Source: Bactericera cockerelli (taxonomy: Eukaryota > Arthropoda > Insecta > Hemiptera > Triozidae). Taken from it: a stretch of 64,000 nt of DNA. Under the pieces are notes generated by a model. It was not told where the DNA came from, made no database searches, and worked only from the letters and a program-made list of their open reading frames with translations. Position 1 is the first letter of the stretch. Every line of letters starts with the position of its first letter. The translations under genes and the position numbers were made by a program. Of this stretch, positions 1-10,093 are shown piece by piece. The stretch is taken from contig CM044961.1 of the NCBI GenBank assembly GCA_024516035.1, positions 3,896,702 to 3,960,701 on the forward strand, read 5' to 3'.

Positions 1-37
1 ACTACTGTCTTACTCACTATCAGAAGTAAAATAGTAA

Positions 38-105
38 ATGGTGGTGCGGAAGAGAATGCCGTTGGCATTATCACCGCCCTTGATCAAGTTTTGTTCTATT
101 AATTT
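38..105 (+). repeat. LINE-type 3' hairpin tail (family J), copy 1
   Basis: A short interspersed fragment centred on a hairpin of the form agaatgcc-loop-ggcatt, followed by cgccctt. The same hairpin recurs near 2.8, 3.2, 4.3, 46.2 and 57.4 kb, several times with an AATAAA-type signal and a simple tail. That suggests the 3' end of a non-LTR element. No coding part is visible here. Confidence 0.5.
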
Positions 106-750
106 CATTTTCTATGTTTATATCTTTTAAAACTTGATCCAATATGTTTAATAATAATAATTATAAGGGCGGAATTACTAGACTAGTAGACCAAGCACGA
201 GTTCATCGAGTTCTTTCATTCCATACCCCCCTCGTTGGGTTTTAGTTAAAAAATACAACAGGCTCACACGGTTAATCAATGTATAGGCCTATTTTTCTTT
301 TGGATTAAAAAAAAAAAAAAAACCAGGTTCGATATTTCCAAATATTTCCATTTTATTCCAAGGTCAACTTCGCCACATTCGTAAAAGAAAAATGCGATTC
401 GGTACTTTTAAAGATAAACAATGGACTTAACCTATAAAAGAACTGGAAGCAATAATTTTCTACTTCCATTTTGATTAACTTTGGAAGTGGAAATTTTTCC
501 TCTTCCAAAAGAAAAATGACTTGTAAACTCTTATTGAGAAATACAATTATATCCTCTTCGCGCCCAATGTGCTCGTAAGAGGACATTTTATTTTATAGTC
601 CCAAGTGCCCAAGCTTAAATTTTATACTACCAAGTAGTATAAAATGTTTGTCCTCGGGTGAGGACACCGGTCACTTTGTACTACAAAACAAAAAATGGTG
701 TTGGGCGCGAAGAGGATATTTTTATTCTATTCTAAGTAGAAGAAAAATAC

Positions 751-933
751 CTTCTTGATCTCCTTGTTGTCCGAGTTGCACTCCTCGATGCGCGCGTTGA
801 TCTCAGGCAGCAGAGCCTCGAGCTCCTGGATCTCAGCCTTCTCCTTAGACTCCTCCTTAGTAGACTCCTTGTCGGACGCGGCAGAGCTCGCCTTGAGATT
901 CTCGACGCGCGCCAGAAGCGTGTCCTTGCTCGC
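751..933 (-). CDS. NASP: NASP exon 4 (histone chaperone, last TPR helices)
   Basis: Fourth coding exon of the NASP gene, 61 codons, phase 0 at both ends. It encodes the second helix of the last TPR-like repeat (ASKDTLLARVENL), then a charged Ser/Lys/Glu segment, and a coiled-coil-like stretch (ELEALLPEINARIEE) that matches the C-terminal region of NASP proteins. The donor is aag|gtattt at 750-749. The acceptor CAG lies inside the 8-bp target duplication of the transposon that forms the preceding intron. No later exon or stop codon could be found between here and position 1, so the gene's 3' end lies outside the window. Confidence 0.85.
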
Positions 934-940
934 CTGGAAG

Positions 941-2488
941 TAGGGATGCATATTTTTATCAAAATATCGATATATCGACGATGAATAAAATATCGATATC
1001 GATATATCGACCAAAATATATCGATATTTTTCTTGTATTGAAACAACTAGTACATTTAACTCACACAAGCTAATCATTTGGTTAAATTATATTAAACAAA
1101 TAATTTTTCTCTAGGTCTGTACCTATTTTTTTTTTTTTTTTTTTTTTTTGACTAAGGCTCCCTCTGTCTCTGTACAGGCAAATAGTACAGTTTTAATATC
1201 AGACAAAGAAAAACTTCAATGCCATGATCATATGATACGTAGAGCATTGGCCTTGTAATCTGGAGGTTGTTGGTTCAAGCCCAACTTATATTGGAAATAA
1301 ACTTTGTACAGTTTGTATTTGGGATTCTTGGGAACAATAATTTATAACATAACACCATAAATAAAATTATTTTATACAGGGTGAGCATAAAGTCTCACCC
1401 CACCCTCCGTATCTCGAGAATGGCTGAAAATACAAGAAAACGCAAAAACCCGTAATCCTTAATTTTTGAGGGGATTAAGATGCCCCAGTCAGGCTGGGCA
1501 TGGACCAACATTAAAATCTTAAATAGAATAGTACCTATGTCTTGTGGCATATTGTTTTAAAGGTCTTATAAAGAAAATTTCATTACAACAAATTTCAGTG
1601 AGCTACGACTTACCGTTCTCGAGATACAGGGTCGGACGTCTTGCGTAATATCCATATATTTTGACATATAACTCGTTGACCGTAAATTCCAGAAAAATGA
1701 AATTTGTTGATAATAACTCCTCATGGCAAGAACTTTCGAACAAATTAAAATTGATTTGTTTTTTCGTTAAAATTTTTCGGACTGTTCGTCCGGCTGGCTG
1801 ACGAAACCGACCAGAAACTAATATCAAAAGAGTATGTCGAGTTATACCTTTTTCGACAGCGCTTGTCATAAGGAGTTATTATCAACAAATTTCATTTTTC
1901 TATAATATACGGTTAACGAGATAGGTCAAAATATATGGATATTACGCAGGACGTTCCACCCTGTATCTCGAGAACAGTAAGTTGTAGCTCGCTGAAATTT
2001 GTTGTAATGAAATTCTCCCTATGAGACCTTTAAAACAATATGCCACAAGACATACTATTCTATTTAAGATTTTAAAGTTGGTCCATGCCCAGCCTGACTG
2101 CGGCCGTGTACGCAAGAAAATTTTGGCTGAAAATTAATCCTCCTAAAAATGAAGGAATACGGGTTTTTGTGTTTTCTTGTATTTTCAGCCATTCTCGAGA
2201 TACGGGGGGTGGGGTGAGACTTTATGCTCACCCTGTATAAAAAAAATCTGTTTTAAATTTTAATGAAACAAAATAAATTCTTTGGTTTATTTTTTTTATT
2301 TTGATAAACACGCAAACAATTTTGCCTTTTTTTTTTTTTTTTTATTTATACATGAAAATATCGATATTTATGTTTCGATATATATCGATATATCGAAGGG
2401 GGAAAAAATATCGATATATCGAGAGAAAAAAATATATCGATATATCGAGAAAAAATATATCGAATTTCGATATATCGAAACATCCCTA
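941..2488. mobile_element. hAT-like DNA transposon that forms NASP intron 3
   Basis: The element begins TAGGGATG and ends CATCCCTA (8-bp terminal inverted repeats), with clusters of cgatatatcga subterminal repeats just inside both ends. It is flanked by an exact 8-bp direct repeat, CCTGGAAG at 933-940 and at 2489-2496, which is the target-duplication length of hAT transposons. It contains no transposase, only a nested palindromic MITE (1377-2235). On the gene strand both copies of the duplication read CTTCCAGG. Splicing occurs after CTTCCAG in each copy, so the mRNA keeps exactly one copy. Confidence 0.85.
1377..2235. mobile_element. Palindromic MITE with long inverted repeats, TA target site
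   Basis: Starts CAGGGTGAGCATAAAG and ends in its inverse, flanked by TA on both sides. The inverted arms extend far inward: the sequence around ctgaaaatacaagaaaac is repeated inverted near 2170, and the segments near 1480-1700 and 1930-2100 also pair. This is a Tc1/mariner-type non-autonomous foldback element of about 860 bp, nested in the hAT-derived intron. Confidence 0.8.
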
Positions 2489-2489
2489 C

Positions 2490-2663
2490 CTGGAAGCTCT
2501 TGACGGCCTCGGGGTAGGAGTCGTTGTTGGCGTGTGCCATGCCCAGCTTGTAGTGGGCCTCTGCTATGTTGCGGTGGTCGGAGCTGAGGGCGGCCGAATA
2601 GATAGCGAGGCCCTTCTCTATGTCGTCCACTGCGGCCGGGTAGTTCTCCGATTCCATCGAGAC
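2490..2663 (-). CDS. NASP: NASP exon 3 (SHNi-TPR core)
   Basis: 58 codons, phase 0 at both ends. It encodes the core of the NASP-type TPR: MESENYPAAVDDIEKGLAIY, then the conserved SSDHRNIAEAHYKLGMAH segment, which is the signature of SHNi-TPR (Sim3-Hif1-NASP interrupted TPR) proteins, then NNDSYPEAVKSFQ. The acceptor is caccaccag|gtctcg. The donor is ttccag|gtaggg, of which GT is formed by the last base of the target duplication plus the first base of the hAT element. The family binds histone H3 or H3-H4 and shields newly made histones. Confidence 0.92.
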
Positions 2664-2779
2664 CTGGTGGTGAGGCGAAGACGAGTTGTAGACACAAGAG
2701 AAATGTGTGGCAAGGAATATTATTATTCAACAATTTAGATCAATCTTTATTTACAATTTTTTATATACAGGTACAGTCA

Positions 2780-2870
2780 AAAGGTATAATTAATTAAATA
2801 TAAACAAAGTTTGATCAAGGGTGGTGATAATGCCTTTGGCATTCTCTTCCGCACCACCCTTGATAACAGG
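2780..2870 (-). repeat. Family J hairpin tail, copy 2
   Basis: Inverted copy of the segment at 38-105, with the same aatgcctttggcatt hairpin and the flanking caccaccctt motif. It lies in NASP intron 2. Confidence 0.5.
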
Positions 2871-3236
2871 ATATAAAAACAATTGGAAAGTATAATACAA
2901 AATATTTACAATTAAAACAACATTAACAATTAAAATTTGACAAGGAATAGGAGATTTGTAGAAAAGAAATTTAGATTAAGAAGTAAAGATAATAATAATA
3001 TTACTCTTTAGTAGAAGCCAATTAAAAATGGCTTAGGATGGGTCCTCTGTATAGAAAAAAATATGAAAAATAAAACAAATGATTTATTATTATTATTAAC
3101 TGGGACCCAGCAGTCGAATCTCGACCCGGCCATAATTCACACATCTCTTAGAATGAATAATTCTTGGAATTCATAAAAATCCCAGGAGGGTAAAAATCCC
3201 TGTCGTTGAAAGCAACATGAAACTAAGAAGAAGAAG

Positions 3237-3430
3237 AAGAGGTTAAGTGGCAGAGAATGCCCAAGGCATTAACTTCGCCCCGGATTACAAGACAGACAAT
3301 TGTACATTTAAATTTAAATATTTTTTTCTATATTTTATTTTGTAAATAGTATTGTTATTTTTTTTTATATCTCTGTTAATAATTTATTGTTGATTGTTTT
3401 GTATCAAAAAATAAAGTGTAAATAAATAAA
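3237..3430 (+). repeat. Family J LINE tail, copy 3
   Basis: Carries the agaatgcccaaggcatt hairpin, then an AT-rich stretch and an AATAAA-containing end with an (AAAT)n-like tail at 3410-3436. This is the arrangement expected of a 5'-truncated retroelement. About 80 percent similar by eye to the copy at 4330-4530. Confidence 0.55.
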
Positions 3431-3530
3431 TAATAAGAAGAAAATATCTAGTACATATCTAGTTGTATTATTTTGTAATATCTGTCTCTATTGTGTAGCT
3501 TTTCCATTTGTAATTTGTAAATCACTCTGT

Positions 3531-3850
3531 AAATTTACTTTGTATCATGAAAGAAACAAAGATATCCGTGACCCATAGATGGTCCAAACGATAGTAAAAT
3601 GTAAATCACTCTGTAAATTTACTCTGTATCATGAAAGAAATAAAGATATCCGTGACCCATCATAGATGGTCCAAACGATAGTAAAATGTAATTACTCTGT
3701 AAATTTACTTTGTATCATGAAAGAAATAAAGATACCCATGACCCATAGATGGTCCAAACGATAGTAAAATGTAAATCACTCTGTAAATTTACTTTGTATC
3801 ATGAAAGAAATAAAGATATCCGTGACCCATAGATGGTCCAAACGATAGTA
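3531..3850 (+). repeat. Tandem array, about 80-bp unit, four copies
   Basis: Four head-to-tail units, each running from gtaaatcactctgtaaattt through tatcatgaaagaaataaag to agatggtccaaacgatag. Units differ by a few substitutions and small indels, so the array is real rather than a simple assembly stutter. Located in NASP intron 2; no coding content. Confidence 0.85.
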
Positions 3851-3854
3851 AAAA

Positions 3855-4672
3855 AAAAAAATCTGGTGTAAACATCACACGACTTTCCTTATCCCCCAAA
3901 AAGAAGTCGAATTCCGCCACTGGTGACTCAACGGTAACAGATAGTTAAAAATCAGTGCCAAATTCGTAATCATTACCTCAAAATCATTGGATTTGATATG
4001 TCGCAACCCCCACCTAGGGTGAATAATAAAAAAGTTAGTACATGCGGGTCCCCGGTAAATACCGGTAAATTGAGGCCGAGGTCCAAAAAGTTCAATATAA
4101 GAAAATGTTGTTCTCCAACTTTTTTTGTATCTGTAACCAATTCAAAGGAGCTGCGCTTGCGGCTAATATGTGCGGCCCTGCGGCCGATTTCAACCAAAAG
4201 TTTCGTGGTTCGTCTGGTGTATAAAATTAGTTTCCATACCAAATTTCAAGTCTCTAGCTCTTACCGTTCTTGAGATATCCTGTTCACACACGGACAGACC
4301 GTGTGTGAACACGGACAGACCGTGTGTGACGGGGTTAAGTGGCAGAGAATGCCTAAGGCATTAACTTCGCCCCGGATTACAATACATTGTACATTTAAAT
4401 TTATTATTATTTTTTTTTCTATATCTTTTTTTGTAAATACCTATTGTTAATTTTTTATCTTTGTTAATAATTTATTGTTGTTTGTATTGTATAAAAAATA
4501 AAGTGTAAATAAATAAATAAATAAAATAAAACAGACGCACGGACCAATGGCTGAAAACAACTTTTTTGGTATCCTGAGGCTATGGATTCGTCCAGAAATG
4601 TGAAAACCTGGGTAGGTCAAATTTTCGACGAATACAATTCTTTCCTTATTATGGGATAAGGAAAGTAAAAAT
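3855..4672 (+). repeat. Family K interspersed repeat, copy 1, interrupted
   Basis: One of four long copies (others near 8.5, 28 and 57 kb) that start tctggtgtaaacatcacac and end in a hairpin formed by tttccttat and ataaggaaa. This copy is split by a family J tail at about 4330-4530. The part after the split (gcacggaccaatggctg and on) rejoins the family consensus. No open frame is shared among copies. Confidence 0.75.
4330..4530 (+). mobile_element. Family J element nested in repeat K
   Basis: Retroelement tail with the agaatgcctaaggcatt hairpin, AATAAA signal and a terminal (AAAT)n run at 4500-4530. It interrupts copy 1 of repeat K, which shows that J was mobile after K was in place. Confidence 0.65.
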
Positions 4673-4701
4673 AAAGTGAAACGAAAAACATCAGGGGATA
4701 C

Positions 4702-4949
4702 CTCGCTCAGCTTCAGATAGATGTCGGCCAGCCGGAGCTGGTTGTCCTGCCGCGCGTAGATGGAGCGGGCCAGCTCGAGCATCTCCCAGGCAAGCTGCAG
4801 GTTGTTCACCTCCTCCCCCTCCTCCATGGTGGCCTCCTCCTCCTTCAGGGTCTCATCCACCACCGCCTCCTCCCCCTCCGCCTCCTCGCCACCAGCCTCC
4901 TTCTTCGCTTTCTCGTCACTCGCCGCCGCCTCTGCCTTGTCACCACCCT
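4702..4949 (-). CDS. NASP: NASP exon 2 (acidic tract and second TPR)
   Basis: 248 nt, entered in phase 1 and left in phase 0. The first half encodes a Glu/Ala-rich acidic tract, the hallmark insertion that interrupts TPR2 in NASP and contacts histones. The second half encodes LQLAWEMLELARSIY and LRLADIYLKLSE, canonical TPR helices. Donor gag|gtatcc at 4701-4700; acceptor gattgacag|ag at 4951-4950. The acceptor and first exon bases have a degenerate extra copy about 70-80 bp upstream on the transcribed strand. Confidence 0.9.
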
Positions 4950-5017
4950 CTGTCAATCAATCAATTTTTTTTTTTTTTTTTGAAAAAAAAAAAAAACCTT
5001 GCACAAAATTTAATACA

Positions 5018-5062
5018 TCTGTCTTGTCACCCTCTGTCAAACAATCAATTTTTTTTTTTTTA
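5018..5062 (-). repeat. Duplicate of NASP exon-2 acceptor
   Basis: Plus-strand cttgtcaccctctgtcaaac followed by a T run matches the true exon-2 start (cttgtcaccaccctctgtca) at 4935-4954 with a 3-bp deletion and one mismatch. The polypyrimidine tract-AG context is therefore duplicated upstream of the real acceptor. Confidence 0.6.
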
Positions 5063-5073
5063 AATATTTATTT

Positions 5074-5520
5074 AGAAGCTCTCACTTTTAGAACTGTAGA
5101 TGAGAACAAGTTGATGATTTTTGAAAGAAAAATCCTTCGAAAAATTTTTGGGCCCATATTTGATACCGATACCCAACAATGGAAAATTTTGAAAAACCGT
5201 GAAGTTTATGAGAGATTTGCATACCCGAATATTGTACAAGTTATGAAAAACCGAAGAATGAAATATGCAGGTCATGTCGCTAGGATGGAAGAACAAAGAT
5301 TTCCCAGAATTGCTCTTGTTGAAGAAGTTGAAGGAAGGAGATTACAAGGTAGACCAAAGCTCAGATGGAAGGATAACATTGGAAAAGATGCCCAAGAGAT
5401 GGGAATTGATCCCTGCAGTTGGGAGGAAGCAGCACAACAACGTCTAGTTTGGAGGCAAGCTGTTGAGCAGACATATGGTCGCCCAGGCCCTAGTCACGGA
5501 TAAGTAAGTAAGTAAGTAAT
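5074..5520 (+). mobile_element. RTE-like non-LTR retrotransposon, 3' end
   Basis: An open frame encodes the conserved C-terminal tail of RTE-like endonuclease-reverse transcriptases: ERKILRKIFGPIFD, then MKNRRMKYAGHVARMEEQRF and GRRLQGRPKLRWKDNIGKDA, then WEEAAQQRLVWRQAV and a stop at 5501-5503. A (TAAG)n microsatellite follows, typical of the 3' terminus of such elements. The endonuclease and polymerase domains are missing, so this is a 5'-truncated copy lying in sense opposite to NASP within intron 1. Confidence 0.85.
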
Positions 5521-5809
5521 TTTTATTTAATGTGCATCAATTAATAAATTGTTAACACAGTACAAGGGAGTTAGAATACTATTAAACAATGAATTAATTT
5601 AATTTATTGTTTTATTTGTACAAAATATACAATTATTGTATGTGGTACAAAGTCATACATAAATACATAAAAATATACAAATTAATAAGTCTTAAATTCT
5701 TAGCTAAAAAGAAAGAGTAAACATATTATATATATCTTTCCTTTTAAATTAAGAAAAAAAAAAACTAGTACATTAATACATCAAAGTGAAAATATATTAT
5801 AAAAAAAAA

Positions 5810-5880
5810 CTGGGAAGGTCAAATTTTCGACGAATACAATACTTCCCTTATTCTACGATAAGGAAAATAAAAAGGTAAAA
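5810..5880 (+). repeat. Terminal hairpin fragment of repeat K
   Basis: Only the end of the family is present: the stretch from actgggaaggtcaaattttc to the tttccttat/ataaggaaa pair. Confidence 0.55.
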
Positions 5881-5904
5881 CATTATTTGGTATTATTATT
5901 ATCT

Positions 5905-6025
5905 AACCTGGTTGCAGGGTTTTCAGTGAACCCCTTACAATTTTACAAGCCCCAACCGGGAGTCGAACTCGAGACCTCTGAACTACGGGCAGTAGTCACA
6001 ACCATTACGCCACGGAGGCTGGCAT
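5905..6025 (-). mobile_element. tRNA-derived SINE, family G
   Basis: On the minus strand a tRNA-like head reads ccgtggcgtaatggttgtg (A-box region), then gggcagtagtt-type middle and gagttcgactcccgg (B box). Other copies lie at 27.6 kb and 62.0 kb. Confidence 0.6.
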
Positions 6026-6235
6026 TATATGGTAACAATGGTACATAATAATTTCATCCCGGATAGGGTTTTGTAAAAATTTTCATAAAAAAAAAAAAAA
6101 AAATGAAGCTACCTATGCATTCTATTATACCCTTTCAGATCGTTAATTATTTTCACGCAAAACCGATTTTTAAAATTTGTAACATAAATCGAATTTTCGA
6201 GACACACATTCAATTATTGATAAACTGGTACCTAC

Positions 6236-7125
6236 CTGTCTTCTCCTCTTCCTTCTTCTCAGCGACGACGTCTCCTTCGATTTTCTTCTCGCCCACACCT
6301 CCGCCAGGCTTCCCATCCTCCTCCTCCATCTCCTCATCTTCCTCCTCCTCCTCCTCCTCGTCCTCTCCATCCGTCTTCTCCTTGTCCACATTCAGCAGGT
6401 TCGCCTCCTCGCGCGCGAGCTCCAGCAGCGAGATCCCATAGTAGTAGTACACGTCTCCCATCTCGCTGCCCGTCTCGCCGTAGATGGCCGAGAACTTCTC
6501 GCACACCTGCCCCAACGTTTCCACGGCGCTCTCGTAGTCCTTCACGAAGTAGTGCCTCTTCCCTTGCGCCAGCAAGTTGAACGCTTCGGCCTTCTTCGGC
6601 GTCAGATCGGCGGGATTGTTCGTCTCCATTGGTTCGGTCTTCTCCGGCGTTGCGGCAGCTTCGGCCGAGCTCGCTTCGGTCTTTTCCGCCGCCGCTTCGG
6701 GTTTCTCCGAAGTCGTGTCTTCTTTGTTGGACGCTTCCGTCTTCTCAGCACTGGCGGCGGCGGCGTCGACCGATTCCTTCTCTGCTACTTTCTCGGCAAC
6801 TTCAGCGGTTTTGTCAGCACTTCTGCTGCTTTCTCGGCGGGCGCAGCTTGCCCGTTCCCGTTCTTCTCCACAGCGGGGGGCGCCGCTGCGTCCTGAGGGC
6901 GCCGCACCGTCTTCGGCCGCCGGCTTGTCTTTCGCCTCCTCAGCGGGCGCGGACTTGGCGTCCACTGCCGCCTCCGTCTGCTTCTCCTCCTCCACTGGTT
7001 TGCTGTCGTCAGTGGCGGCGCTGTCGGCGGAGGGCAGGGCCTTCTCCTTGATCTTGGGAATGTCGGAGGCGGGGGCTACGGTGGTCTCGGCTACGGTCTC
7101 TTGAGGAATCGGCATAGTGTTCGCG
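6236..7125 (-). CDS. NASP: NASP exon 1 with start codon (N-terminal acidic region and TPR1)
   Basis: First coding exon. The ATG is at 7115-7113, ten bases after a good acceptor (gattgcag|cgcg), so at least one noncoding exon lies upstream. The protein starts MPIPQETVAETTVAPASDIP, continues through about 190 residues of Ala/Glu/Lys/Ser-rich low-complexity sequence, then TPR1 (AEAFNLLAQGKRHYFVKDYE, AVETLGQVCEKFSAIYG, MGDVYYYYGISLLELAREE) and a run of Asp/Glu. The donor is acag|gtaggt at 6235-6234. The four exons give 495 residues before the left edge. NASP escorts H3-H4 to chromatin assembly factors in cytosol and nucleus. Roughly at 6815-6895 the frame changes character to Arg/Cys-rich; the neighbouring frame continues the Ala/Glu style there, so a pair of compensating indels (real or sequencing) is likely. 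Confidence 0.92.
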
Positions 7126-8140
7126 CTGCAATCAGACGAAACCAACAGGGCGGGAATAAATATTAAATAAATCCATGTCCGCAGAACGGACGCAGTATTG
7201 AAACACAGAAAACAAATATGACACAAAATAGTTGCAAATTGCCACATGGCTTTAGTTTATGTAAATCCAAATCCCAACATGGATTTACTTTATGTAAAAT
7301 CAAATCCCCACATGGATTTACTTTATGTGAATCCAAAGCCTTATCGTTTGTCAGTCCGTTTGTTCACCATATCCGTCAATTCGAACAGAAAAAGAGAAAT
7401 TAGTTATTATTTTAAATCCTGTTGAACATTTTTTTTATTTTATTCGTATTCGGCCTGTACGGTTTTCAAATTTTCAATTTCATCTCTCAAATTCTTCCAA
7501 TTATTTAAGGAGCTTTCCTCATTAATAAAGGAACAGGTATGGTATATCCGTTTTAGTTTTGCGAGACCACGATTGTGATCAACACAAACAAATGATAGCT
7601 CAATTTCTTAGCTTAAGAAAGCTTAGGAAAAATACCTTTATTAAAATAAATACAAATATAAAAAAATAAATCCATAATAAGACGACTCTACAGTGTGAGG
7701 TAGGTCATGAAAGAAAGAGGGGAGAAATCTAGTGTACGCTAATGAAAGGAAAGAAAAGAGAAGAGAGAGAGAGGAAAAGAGATGAGAATAGAGAAAGAGA
7801 AGAGAAAAAGAGAGGAAAAGAGAGAGAATAAGACGGAGAAACGAATAGAGAAACTGGAGGGCATAAAAAAATCTACAGAAAAAGGGTTAAAAAAACTGAA
7901 CTTTCACATGGAAATTTATGGCGTCGTATATTATCATCGCGTTTCAAAGTCGGTAAGTAGCAAGCGTGGAACATGAAAAATGAGTCATACCATTCTGAAT
8001 TAGCGACGTTTAAAAAGCACACACACACACACACACAACGCGACTAGGTTTTGCAGGTTCCCTACTTAAGACTGTCGAAGGCTGTTCCCCCTCTCAAAAT
8101 AGGTTCGTAGGAAAAATAATACCTAATTAAAAAGTAGAAG
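7126..8140. other. NASP 5' flank, no gene seen
   Basis: Presumed promoter and 5'UTR side of NASP. It holds a threefold tandem of about 30 bp around 7240-7340 (catggatttactttatgtaa) and a purine-rich GA run at 7740-7850. I see no core promoter element I would defend. Confidence 0.4.
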
Positions 8141-8144
8141 AAGA

Positions 8145-8440
8145 CCGTTGCCGAGTGAGTTAGCGCGCTAGGCATTGCACGCGTGGTGACCTGGGTTCGA
8201 TCCGCAGTGGGGCAGGAATTTTTCTGCTCTGTACTTGGATGTTCGGGGTCCACTCATACCCTCGTGAGGAAAAATGAGTAGTTACTTGTATGAGTAACGA
8301 CCAATGGCGGCGTTACTAGAGTAAAAAGAATTTAATGTAATAGAATTCGAAAAGTGAAGGGAGGCTCTTAGTATTGCGCTACCCACAAAAAATTGTGAAG
8401 AGACCTTGTGCTTCAGCACACAAATAAAATCATACATACA
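8145..8440 (+). mobile_element. tRNA-derived SINE, family F, full copy
   Basis: Head gccgagtgagttagcgcgct with B box gggttcgatcc; body with ctgctctgtacttggatg; tail ends gcttcagcacacaaataaaa and (CATA)n at 8433-8441. Shares its head with copies at 28.95 kb and 61.7 kb, and its tail with the fragment at 34.8 kb. Confidence 0.7.
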
Positions 8441-8452
8441 TATTGAAAGGAA

Positions 8453-8950
8453 AAAAATCTGGTGTAAACATCACACCACTTTCCTTATCATATTAGGAAT
8501 AAGAACAGGATCAAAAGCCACTGGTGACTCAAAGGTAACAGTTAGCTAAAAATGAATGTCAAATTCGTAATCAGCACCTCAAAATCATTGGATTTGATAT
8601 GTCACAACCCCATTTAGGATAAATAATAAAACCCCCATTTAGGATAATAATAAAAAAAAAGTTGGTCTAACGGGGACCTCGAAAATACCGGTAAATTGGG
8701 GCCGGTTTCAAAAGTTCAAGATATCAAAATATTGATCGGAGTAAACCCATATTATTTTTTATTCTAAAAATTATTGTTCTCTAACTTTTTTGTATCTGTC
8801 GTATATAAGATCTACTTTTCATACCAAATTTCAAGTCTCTAGCTTTTACCGTTCTCGAGATATTCGTCCAGAAATGTGAAAACTGTGTAGGTCAAATTTT
8901 CGACGAATACAATACTTTCCTTATTACGAAGAATAAAGAAAGTAAAAAAG
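8453..8950 (+). repeat. Family K repeat, copy 2
   Basis: Starts tctggtgtaaacatcacacc, ends with a decayed terminal hairpin. Lacks the middle segment rich in gcggccgc seen in copies 3 and 4. Confidence 0.75.
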
Positions 8951-9119
8951 ATTGACGTAGGTTAGGTACTACCTCAAAGGCGTAAATACAAAAATACATA
9001 TAGATTATACAAATATACGTAGACAGGTAGGCGTAGATATAATACAAATTAATATACATTTATAGTCAGGTACCACAATGAAAAATCGTGCAACATTTCA
9101 AATATGTATTCAATCCGGA

Positions 9120-9270
9120 AACGGCCAAAGGAGAAAGGAGGGAGAGGGGCAGGGGCAGGGGGAGAGAGAGAGGGAGAGAGAGAGGAGAGAGGAGAGAGAG
9201 AGAGAGGGAGAGATAGAGAGGAAAGAGAGAGAGAGAGAGAGAGAGAGGGGGAGGGAGAGAGAGAGCTAAA
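9120..9270. repeat. GA-rich simple sequence
   Basis: Almost pure (GA)n and GAGAGG runs on the plus strand. Purine/pyrimidine asymmetric tract, no coding sense. Confidence 0.9.
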
Positions 9271-9879
9271 AATACACTGAAACAGCGAATACCAAATGTA
9301 AATGAAGAAGTAAATTTTAGTTTTTGCTGAAAAAAAGAAAATGGAAACAATGGAAAATATAATATTAAAATATTACACAGAGAAGGAGGCAGTAGAGAGA
9401 GGGAGAAGTTTTAAGTGGAAGTTTGGCTTGTGGCGGCGGACTGAGAGTACTGTGGATACATATTTATTTATTTATTTTCGCAGAGGTCCTTCCGTCTTTG
9501 GGGGCAAGAGAGAGATAGATAGATAGATCGTGAGGAGGTGAAGGAGGTAAGAGAGAGAGATAGAGAGAGAGAGAGCGTAAGGCGGTGCAGGAGTAAAATA
9601 AATAGGGAGAGCTATTTATGTCTGAGAGTGGAAGAATCGCATTGAATTGAAAATATGGCAATTTTTTTTACAAAAACGAACACAGTACATCCATTTGTAA
9701 TATTAGAAATTTTCGGAAGAAGTAATTAAAACACAATTACGTAAGCTAATCTTAAATTGTTGATAGGTAAGCTCCTCTCTTATATGTATTAGATTTAAGA
9801 GAAAAAGAGGTAGAGAGGGAGCGGGGAGATATTTGTCGAAGCACTTGAGACAAGAAGAGAAAGAGAGATAGGACATATG

Positions 9880-10034
9880 TCTGACCATGGAAGTACAAGG
9901 AAAGAAATAGCGTGGGAGGGAGAGGAGGGAAGAGAGAGGAGGAGAGAGAGAGAGAAAGAGAGAAGGAGAGAGGAGATATGTCTGACCATGGAAGTTACGA
10001 GGAAAGAAATAACGTGGGAGGGAGGGAGGGGGAG

Positions 10035-10093
<59 letters not shown>

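Noticed and set aside
6552..7104. Plus-strand frames opposite NASP exon 1
   Set aside because: Antisense shadows of the Ala/Glu-rich coding sequence; no independent motif.
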